A stretch of 64,000 nt of DNA, taken from contig NZ_VWVU01000007.1 in assembly GCF_008638365.1 (NCBI RefSeq), positions 124,001 to 188,000 of the forward strand. The letters are read 5' to 3'. Source of the DNA: Nocardiopsis quinghaiensis (lineage in GTDB: Bacteria > Actinomycetota > Actinomycetes > Streptosporangiales > Streptosporangiaceae). The notes beneath the pieces are model-generated. The model saw only the letters and a list, made by a program, of their open reading frames with translations, ran no database searches and was not told the DNA's origin. Below are positions 58,089 to 64,000 of this stretch, one piece after another. Both the position numbers and the translations under genes were made by a program. How positions within the stretch are numbered: position 1 is the stretch's first letter; every line of letters begins with the position of its first letter.

Positions 58089-58197
58089 TGATCTACGTGG
58101 AGCGCCGTGACATCGGCATACATTCGCGCCCGGGTCCGGCGCCGGGGTGGTTCGGTGTGCGCCGCGTGGCGGGCGGATCGTTCACGGCCACCCCGCG

Positions 58198-58227
58198 TTG
58201 GCAGTGAATGCCGTACTCCGCTACGGT
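58198..58227 (+). promoter_or_regulatory. Leaderless promoter of the DUF457-type gene
   Basis: -35 TTGGCA (58198-58203), 18-bp spacer, -10 TACGGT (58222-58227), then 7 nt to the ATG at 58235. No ribosome-binding site in the gap. Confidence 0.6.
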
Positions 58228-58234
58228 TCCGGCC

Positions 58235-58948
58235 ATGATGGGGCACTCGCACGCACTCAGTGGCGTGGTCGGCTGGATGGCGGTCGTTCCGCTGGTCCAA
58301 GGCACGGAACTTCCTGGACTCAGCTTCGACCTGGGCCCCGGTGAGGTCATCGCCGGCTCCCTGGTCTGCGCCGGCGCGGCCCTGCTGCCCGACCTGGACC
58401 ACAAGAGCGCCACGGTGACCAAGACCTACGGCAAGGTCACCGAGACGCTGGGCGGCATGCTCGGCTTCCTCTTCGGCGGGCACCGCATGGGAACGCACTC
58501 GTTCTTCTTCGCGATCCTCGTCGGCGTGCTGGTCCAGCTGCTGGCCCTGTGGTCGGAGATGGCGGTCCAGGTCTTCGTGTTCCTGCTGATCGGCATCGCC
58601 TTCCAGGGCCTGGGCTTCGGCCTGGACAAGAACCGCATCGCCTCGGGGGTCATCAACGCGCTGGTCACCGGAGGGATCACGCTGGCCCTGTTCACCGCCG
58701 GGGTGAACTACAGCTGGCTGGGCCTGGCCGTGGCCTTCGGAGTGGTCCTGCACTTCTTCGGCGACATGATCACCAAGATGGGCGTGCCGATCTTCTGGCC
58801 CCTCTACAAGAAGCGCTTCGGCCAGAACATGGGCTTCGTCACCGACGGACCCGTCGAGCAGAAGGTGGTCACCCCGCTGCTGACCGTCGGCGTCATCGTG
58901 GGGACGATCTACCTCTTCGACTGGCCCGCCCTGCTGCCCGAGTACTAG
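58235..58948 (+). CDS. Membrane-bound metal-dependent hydrolase, YdjM/DUF457-like
   Basis: A 237-residue membrane protein beginning MMGHSHALSG. Histidine/aspartate motifs GHSH, LLPDLDHKSATV and GGHRMGTHSF are those of the YdjM (LexA-regulated inner-membrane hydrolase) family; a fourth His/Asp pair, LHFFGDMITKMGVP, is near the C-terminus. About five helices surround them. The enzymatic role of the family is unproven. A second ATG at 58238 is possible. Single gene, divergent from the peptide operon. Confidence 0.82.
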   Translation: MMGHSHALSGVVGWMAVVPLVQGTELPGLSFDLGPGEVIAGSLVCAGAALLPDLDHKSATVTKTYGKVTETLGGMLGFLFGGHRMGTHSFFFAILVGVLVQLLALWSEMAVQVFVFLLIGIAFQGLGFGLDKNRIASGVINALVTGGITLALFTAGVNYSWLGLAVAFGVVLHFFGDMITKMGVPIFWPLYKKRFGQNMGFVTDGPVEQKVVTPLLTVGVIVGTIYLFDWPALLPEY

Positions 58949-59042
58949 GGCGTGCTCTCTTCGGGGCTCCGTTCCGCTTCGCCCGCCCGTCGCCCTCCAC
59001 CACCCTCAACGGACGCCTGCGGCGCGGCGCCCTCCTTGTTCG

Positions 59043-59072
59043 GGCGCCTCGAAGGCGGGAGCCTTCGGCGCC
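59043..59072 (+). terminator. Hairpin in the gap after the DUF457-type gene
   Basis: GGCGCC-tc-GAAGGC-GGGA-GCCTTC-GGCGCC: two stacked 6-bp stems. It is ~95 bp past the stop, inside a 288-bp gap (58949-59236) with many short, degenerate GCC-rich repeats and no convincing ORF. Confidence 0.5.
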
Positions 59073-59223
59073 TCCGGCGGGTTCGCCCGTTCCTCACGGA
59101 CCCGCCTACGGCGCCTCCAGAACCCCGCCGACGCCCTGGCCACGCCCCCAGGGGCTGCGCGGGCACTCGCCACACGCCCTGAAGCACAGCGGGCCGGTCC
59201 GGGTGATGCGGGGAGCGCTGTTC

Positions 59224-59229
59224 TAGGCT
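59224..59229 (+). promoter_or_regulatory. Probable -10 of the O-methyltransferase gene
   Basis: TAGGCT, then GGCGGGC, then GTG. A leaderless arrangement; GGCGGG is a poor ribosome site. Confidence 0.45.
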
Positions 59230-59236
59230 GGCGGGC

Positions 59237-59896
59237 GTGACACGATCCTCAGAGAGCCTGACTCCGGAACTGCACACCTACATCGTCGACCACAGCGAGC
59301 CCGTGGACGAGGTACTCGCCGACCTCGCCGAGGAGACCGCGCGGCTCTTCCCCGACTACCAGGGCATGCAGATCGGCCCCGAGCAGGGCGCCTTCACCAC
59401 TCTGCTCACCCGGATCTCCGGCGCGCGCGACGTCGTGGAGGTCGGCACCTTCACCGGCTACTCCTCGATCTGCTTCGCGCGCGGCCTGCCCGAGGACGGC
59501 CACCTGCTGGCCCTGGACGTCAGCGACGCGTGGACCTCCGTCGCCCGCCGCTACTGGGAGCGCGCCGGGGTCGCCGACAAGATCACCCTCAGGCTCGGCC
59601 CGGCCCTGGAGACCCTGCGCGCGCTCCCCCCGGAGCCCCAGTTCGACCTGGCCTTCGTGGACGCCGACAAGGAGGGCTACGTCGGCTACTGGGAGGAGCT
59701 GGTCCCCCGCGTCCGCCGGGGCGGCCTGGTCCTGGCCGACAACACCCTCTCCCACGGGCGCGTGGTGGACACCTCCGCCACCTCCCCGGCGGTGCGGGGC
59801 ATCCGCGAGTTCAACGACCGGCTGGTCGCCGACGAACGCGTCGCGCAGGTGCTGCTGCCCGTCGGCGACGGCCTCACCCTCGCCCGCAAACACTGA
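59237..59896 (+). CDS. Class I SAM-dependent O-methyltransferase (MdmC/CCoAOMT type)
   Basis: A 219-residue small-molecule O-methyltransferase of the Methyltransf_3 family: MQIGPEQGAFTTLLTRISGARDVVEVGTFTGYSSICFARGL (SAM site), LALDVSDAW, FDLAFVDADKEGYVGYWEELVPRVRRGGLVLADNTLSHGRVVD with metal ligands Asp/Asn, and IREFNDRLVADERVAQVLLPVGDGLTLARKH. Such enzymes methylate catechol-like hydroxyls or macrolides. Substrate unknown; no biosynthetic cluster is nearby. Confidence 0.88.
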   Translation: MTRSSESLTPELHTYIVDHSEPVDEVLADLAEETARLFPDYQGMQIGPEQGAFTTLLTRISGARDVVEVGTFTGYSSICFARGLPEDGHLLALDVSDAWTSVARRYWERAGVADKITLRLGPALETLRALPPEPQFDLAFVDADKEGYVGYWEELVPRVRRGGLVLADNTLSHGRVVDTSATSPAVRGIREFNDRLVADERVAQVLLPVGDGLTLARKH

Positions 59897-59903
59897 CGCG
59901 CAC

Positions 59904-59926
59904 CCGGCGGGACCCGCGGACGCCGG
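59904..59926 (+). terminator. Weak hairpin after the O-methyltransferase gene
   Basis: CCGGCG (59904-59909) and CGCCGG (59921-59926) with 11-nt loop, 7 bp after the stop codon. Confidence 0.35.
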
Positions 59927-59982
59927 TATCCCACCGTCGTCCACGGAACCGGTTCTCCCGAACGCGGCGCGCCCGTCTTCGG

Positions 59983-59988
59983 TAATGT
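59983..59988 (+). promoter_or_regulatory. Probable -10 of the sbcD promoter
   Basis: TAATGT, then 8 nt, then the ATG at 59997. The in-frame ATG at 59985 lies inside this hexamer and is therefore less likely to be the start. Confidence 0.5.
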
Positions 59989-59996
59989 CCGGTGCC

Positions 59997-61142
59997 ATGC
60001 GCCTGCTGCACACCTCGGACTGGCACCTGGGTCGCTCCTTCCACAGGGAGAACCTCATCGACGCCCAGGCCACCTTCCTCGACCACCTCGTCGACACCAT
60101 CCGCGAACGCCGGATCGACGTCGTGGTCGTGGCCGGTGACCTCTACGACCGCGCGCTCCCCTCGGTGGACGCCGTGCGGCTGTTCGACCGCGCGCTCAGC
60201 CGCATCCGCGACACCGGGGCCCGCGCCGTCCTCATCAGCGGCAACCACGACTCCATGACGCGGATGTCCTTCGCCACCGGCCTCATCGACGCCTCCGGCG
60301 TCCACCTGCGCAGCTCCCTGGAGGGGGTCGGCGCCCCCGTCGTCGTCGACGACGAGCACGGTTCCGTCGCCTTCTACGGCATCCCCTACCTCGAACCGGA
60401 GATCGCCCGCCACCAGTGGGACCTGCCCGAGCGCGGCCACTCCGCGGCCGTCGGGCACGCCATGGACCTGGTCCGCGCCGACCTCGCCGAGCGCCCCGGT
60501 ACCCGCTCGGTGGTCCTCTCCCACGCCTTCGTCACCGGCGGCGAGCCCTCCGACAGCGAGCGCGACATCTCCGTGGGCGGCGCCTCGCACGTGCCCGTCC
60601 CGGTCTACGACGGGGTCGACTACGTCGCCCTGGGCCACCTGCACGGACGGCAGGCCATCACCCCGTCCGTGCGCTACGCGGGCAGCCCGCTCGCCTACTC
60701 CTTCTCCGAGGAGCACCACGTCAAGGGCTACTGGGTGGTGGAGCTGGACGCCGGCGGCCTGGCGGGCGCGGAGTTCGTCGAGGCGCCCGTCCCCCGCCCT
60801 CTGGCCCGGATCCGCGGCCGGATCGAGGACCTGCTCACCCTTCCCGAGTGGGAGTCCCACACCGGCCACTGGCTCCAGATCACCCTCACCGACCCCCGCC
60901 GGCCGGCGCACCCCATGGACCGGCTGCGCGAACGCTTCCCCCACACCCTGGTCCTGGAGTTCGCCCCCGAGGGCGGCACCCCCGACACGCGCCCGGTCGC
61001 CGCCTCCGTCGCCGACCGCAGCGAGCGCCAGGTGGTCGCCGACTTCGTCGAGTGGGCCCGTGGCACCCCCGCCACCCCCGAGGAGGAGGCCCTCGTGAAC
61101 ACCGCCGTCGAGCAGGTCCGGTCCCAGGAGGGAATGCGCTGA
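59997..61142 (+). CDS. sbcD: Exonuclease SbcCD subunit D (Mre11-like nuclease)
   Basis: SbcD is the Mn-dependent nuclease subunit that, with SbcC, opens hairpins and trims DNA ends. The 381-residue protein has the phosphoesterase motifs HTSDWHLGRS, VVVAGDLYDRALPS, ISGNHDS, LSHAFVTGG and YVALGHLHGRQ. A capping domain follows. It ends in TGATG, overlapping sbcC by one base. Confidence 0.95.
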   Translation: MRLLHTSDWHLGRSFHRENLIDAQATFLDHLVDTIRERRIDVVVVAGDLYDRALPSVDAVRLFDRALSRIRDTGARAVLISGNHDSMTRMSFATGLIDASGVHLRSSLEGVGAPVVVDDEHGSVAFYGIPYLEPEIARHQWDLPERGHSAAVGHAMDLVRADLAERPGTRSVVLSHAFVTGGEPSDSERDISVGGASHVPVPVYDGVDYVALGHLHGRQAITPSVRYAGSPLAYSFSEEHHVKGYWVVELDAGGLAGAEFVEAPVPRPLARIRGRIEDLLTLPEWESHTGHWLQITLTDPRRPAHPMDRLRERFPHTLVLEFAPEGGTPDTRPVAASVADRSERQVVADFVEWARGTPATPEEEALVNTAVEQVRSQEGMR

Positions 61143-64000
61143 TGCGGCTGCACACCCTCACCATCGAGGCGTTCGGTCCGTTCGCGGGCACCGAGAAGGT
61201 GGACTTCGACCGCCTCAGCGCGGGCGGCCTCTTCCTGATCCACGGCCCCACCGGCGCGGGCAAGACCTCCGTGCTGGACGCGGTGTGCTTCGCCCTGTAC
61301 GGCGGTGTGCCGGGCGCACGCGGCAAGGACCGCTCCCCCAAGAGCGACCACGCGCCGCTGGACCGCGCCCCCCGGATCACCCTGGAGTTCACCGTCCGGG
61401 ACCGCCGCGTCCGCGTCGAGCGCGGCCCCCGCTGGGAACGGCCCAAGAAGCGCGGGACCGGCACCAAGGTCGAGAACGCCAAGGTCCTCGTCCAGGAGCG
61501 GCTCAACGGCCGTTGGGAGGGCGTCACCAACCGCCCCGACGAGGCCGGACAGTTCGTCGGCGACCTGGTCGGGCTCACCCTCGAACAGTTCTGCCAGACC
61601 GCCATGCTCCCCCAGGGAGACTTCGCCCGGTTCCTGCGCGCCAAGTCCGACGACCGGCGCGACTCCCTGGAGCGGATCTTCAACACCCGCGTGTTCCGTG
61701 ACGTGGAGGAGTGGTTCAAGGGGCACGCCAACGGGCTGCGCCGCGAGGTGGAGTCCGCCGACGACCGGGTGCGCGCGGTCGCGGGCCGGATCGCCGAGGT
61801 CGGCCGGTCCGCCGCCCCCGACCCGCCCGAGGAGCTGTCGGCGTGGGCCGCCGAGCTGGCCTCCGTCACCGCCGCGACCGCGCGCGACGCCGCGTCCGTG
61901 GCCGAGGAGTTCACCGGGGCCCGCGAGGCCGCGCAGCGGGCTCTGAGCGAGGGGCGGGAACTGCGCGAACGCCAGGAGCGGCTGGCCTCCGCGCGTCGGC
62001 GCCGTACCGGGCTCGCCGAGCGCACCGACCGGCGCGCGGAGATCGGCACCCGGCTCGACGCGGCCGAACGCACCGAGTCGGTGCTGCCGCTCCTGCGCGC
62101 CCGCGACACCCGACGCACCGAGCTGGACAAGGCCGAACTGGCCGTCACCGACCACATGTCCCTGGTCAGCGGCCTGTCCGGGGTCGACACCGCGGACCTG
62201 TTCCCGGCGGAGCCCGGCGGTTCCGGCCCCGAGGAGGCGCTGCGCGGCGCCGAACGGGAGCGCCGTGACGAGCTGGCCCGCCTGGAGCTGCTGCGCGGGG
62301 ACGCCGAGCGCTGCCAGTCCCTGGGCCGCTCCGTCACCGCGCTCACCCGGCGCCTGGGCGATATCCGCGACCAGCGGGAACACCAGCGCGGGCTGGTCGC
62401 CGACCTGCCGCCCCGGGTGGAGCGGCTGACCACCAAACTGCGCGGACTGCGCGACCGGGCGGGCAGGGTGGAGGCGGCGGGGACCGCCCTGGCCGCCGCC
62501 GAGCGGCGCCGGGACGCGGCCGTGGAGTACGACCGCCTCGGCCGGGAGCTGGAGGAGGCCCACGAGCGGCACGGCGCGACGGTGGACACAGCCCAGGACG
62601 CCCGTGACCGCGCCCTCGGACTGCGCGAGCGCCGCATCAGCCACATGGCCGCCGAGCTGGCGGCCGGCCTCGCCGCCGGCGAGCCGTGCGCCGTGTGCGG
62701 GTCGGCGGAGCACCCCTCTCCCGCCCGGCCTTCCGGGCAGGGGCTGGTGTCCGCGGAGGAGGAGAAGCGGGCCCAGGCGGCCGCCGACGCCGCCGCCGTC
62801 CGGCGCGCCGAGGCGGAGAACGCCGTGGTGGCGCTGCGCGAGCGGCGCGACGCCGCCCGCGAGCGCGCCGAGGGCCGCACCCCGGAGTCCGCCCGCGAGG
62901 AGGTGCGGACCCACGTCCGAGCGCTGTCGGAGGCCCGGGACGCCGTGGGGGAGGCGCGCCGGGTGGAGGAGGCGCTGGAGAGGGCCGCCGACGACCTGGA
63001 GGGGGCCCGTGCACGCGAGGGCGAGCTGGCCCTCCAGGAGACCCGGGTGGAAGCCGACCGGGAGAACGCCGTCCACGAGCACGGGAGGCTCACAGCCCGG
63101 CTGGACCAGGCACGCGGGGACGACGCGGGGCTGGACGAGCGGATCACCAGGCTGAACGGCGAGGCCGACCTGCTCCGCGCCGCCGCCGAGGCCGCCGTCA
63201 ACCGCGACCGCGCGGCCGAGGAGCTGCGCGCGGCCGCCGCCGAGGCCGAGCGGGCACGGGCCGACGCCCGGTTCGCCGACGAGGCCGGGGTGTGGGAGGC
63301 CGCCCTGGACGAGCGGCGACGGCGTGAGCTGCGCGAGCGCGCCCGTTCCTTCGACGACGAGCTGGCCGCCGCCGAGGCGGCGCTGGCCGACCCCGGCCTG
63401 GTCGCCGCGGGAGGACTGCCCGCACCGGACCTGGAGGCGCTGGCCGCCGGCTCCCTGCGCGCCTCGGACGCCGCGGACCGCGCGGTGACCTGGCGGAGCA
63501 CGCTGGAACAGCGTGCGGTCCGGCTCACCGAGCTGCGCGGGGATCTCCGGCGGGAGCTGACGGACCGCGATCCGGTGCTGCACCGCTACACGGTTGCCGA
63601 GGGACTGCGCGGCCTGGCGGCGGGAACCTCCCCCGACAACACCGACCACGTGCGCCTGTCCGCGTACGTGCTGGCCTCCCGCCTGGAACGGGTGGTGGCC
63701 GCCGCCAACGACCGCCTGGTGACGATGTCGGACGGCCGGTACGAACTGCGGTACACGGTGGACAAGGCCGCCGGCGACGGGCGCGCGCGTTCGGCCGGCG
63801 GCCTGGGCATGCGTGTGGTCGACGCCTGGACGGGGGTGGAGCGCGATCCGGCCACGCTCTCGGGCGGGGAGACGTTCTTCAGTTCGCTGGCCCTGGCACT
63901 GGGACTGGGCGACGTGGCCGGCGCCGAGGCTGGCGGCGCGGACATCGACACGCTGTTCGTGGACGAGGGCTTCGGCACCCTGGACGAGGACACCCTGGAG
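61142..64000 (+). CDS. sbcC: Exonuclease SbcCD subunit C (Rad50-like ATPase), cut by window end
   Basis: SbcC is the SMC-like ATPase partner of SbcD. 953 codons are present without a stop. The N-terminal lobe has LTIEAFGPFAGTEKVDF and Walker A IHGPTGAGKTSVLDA. Long Arg/Glu/Ala-rich coiled coils flank the zinc hook CAVCGSAEHP (Cys516 and Cys519). The C-terminal lobe has signature LSGGETFFSSLALALGLGD and Walker B LFVDEGFGTLDEDTLE, where the window ends. Only the last ~60 residues should be missing. GGAGGG precedes the ATG. Confidence 0.95.
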   Translation, partial: MRLHTLTIEAFGPFAGTEKVDFDRLSAGGLFLIHGPTGAGKTSVLDAVCFALYGGVPGARGKDRSPKSDHAPLDRAPRITLEFTVRDRRVRVERGPRWERPKKRGTGTKVENAKVLVQERLNGRWEGVTNRPDEAGQFVGDLVGLTLEQFCQTAMLPQGDFARFLRAKSDDRRDSLERIFNTRVFRDVEEWFKGHANGLRREVESADDRVRAVAGRIAEVGRSAAPDPPEELSAWAAELASVTAATARDAASVAEEFTGAREAAQRALSEGRELRERQERLASARRRRTGLAERTDRRAEIGTRLDAAERTESVLPLLRARDTRRTELDKAELAVTDHMSLVSGLSGVDTADLFPAEPGGSGPEEALRGAERERRDELARLELLRGDAERCQSLGRSVTALTRRLGDIRDQREHQRGLVADLPPRVERLTTKLRGLRDRAGRVEAAGTALAAAERRRDAAVEYDRLGRELEEAHERHGATVDTAQDARDRALGLRERRISHMAAELAAGLAAGEPCAVCGSAEHPSPARPSGQGLVSAEEEKRAQAAADAAAVRRAEAENAVVALRERRDAARERAEGRTPESAREEVRTHVRALSEARDAVGEARRVEEALERAADDLEGARAREGELALQETRVEADRENAVHEHGRLTARLDQARGDDAGLDERITRLNGEADLLRAAAEAAVNRDRAAEELRAAAAEAERARADARFADEAGVWEAALDERRRRELRERARSFDDELAAAEAALADPGLVAAGGLPAPDLEALAAGSLRASDAADRAVTWRSTLEQRAVRLTELRGDLRRELTDRDPVLHRYTVAEGLRGLAAGTSPDNTDHVRLSAYVLASRLERVVAAANDRLVTMSDGRYELRYTVDKAAGDGRARSAGGLGMRVVDAWTGVERDPATLSGGETFFSSLALALGLGDVAGAEAGGADIDTLFVDEGFGTLDEDTLE

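Overview
The window is high-GC actinobacterial chromosome, roughly 70% GC by eye, with strong C/G preference at third codon positions. Gene content fits a filamentous actinomycete, probably in or near the Nocardiopsaceae (inference from protein character and gene order): recX-recA-DUF3046, the ftsK to clgR block, egtABCD, a das-like sugar operon, and gluABCD. It is ordinary chromosome. I see no phage, integrase, IS element, CRISPR array, rRNA or tRNA.

Layout. (1) 1-7.9 kb: hflX (-), then malate synthase aceB and glycolate oxidase glcDEF (+), a complete glycolate to glyoxylate to malate route. TTCC/GGAA-type palindromes lie in front of both transcription units. (2) 7.9-11.4 kb: dapF (-), miaA (+), miaB (-). 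(3) 11.7-15.2 kb: gluABCD acidic amino-acid ABC transporter, then an S9 peptidase (15.4-17.5 kb). (4) 17.5-24.9 kb: recX-recA with a LexA box, DUF3046, the large helicase lhr, a GNAT. (5) 25.2-31.6 kb: a ROK repressor divergent from a dasABCD-like operon (lipoprotein, two permeases, GH3 N-acetylhexosaminidase). (6) 31.8-42.6 kb: a cysteine-free Rrf2 regulator, then on the minus strand dapA-rnj, ftsK, a RodZ-like protein, rimO-pgsA-cinA and clgR. (7) 42.9-46.8 kb: holin-like membrane protein, GNAT, menA, a methyltransferase, dapB. (8) 46.8-51.2 kb: ergothioneine genes egtABCD (-), without egtE. (9) 51.4-58.0 kb: a frameshifted remnant, then a five-gene dipeptide/oligopeptide ABC operon (-) whose genes all overlap by 4 bp. 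(10) 58.2-64.0 kb: a DUF457-type membrane protein, an O-methyltransferase, sbcD and a 3'-truncated sbcC.

How it works together: the window mixes carbon recycling (glycolate/glyoxylate, chitin-derived sugars), amino-acid and peptide uptake, lysine/cell-wall precursor genes (dapA, dapB, dapF), tRNA modification (miaA, miaB), ribosome-associated GTPase HflX, and DNA repair (recA/recX, sbcCD, lhr). The most distinctive signals are regulatory: about ten genes whose -10 hexamer sits 6-8 nt before the start codon (probable leaderless mRNAs), shared palindromes linking aceB and glcDEF, a ROK repressor where DasR would be expected, and perfect GC hairpins after the binding-protein gene in two unrelated ABC operons. 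I found no clearly new defence or biosynthetic system.
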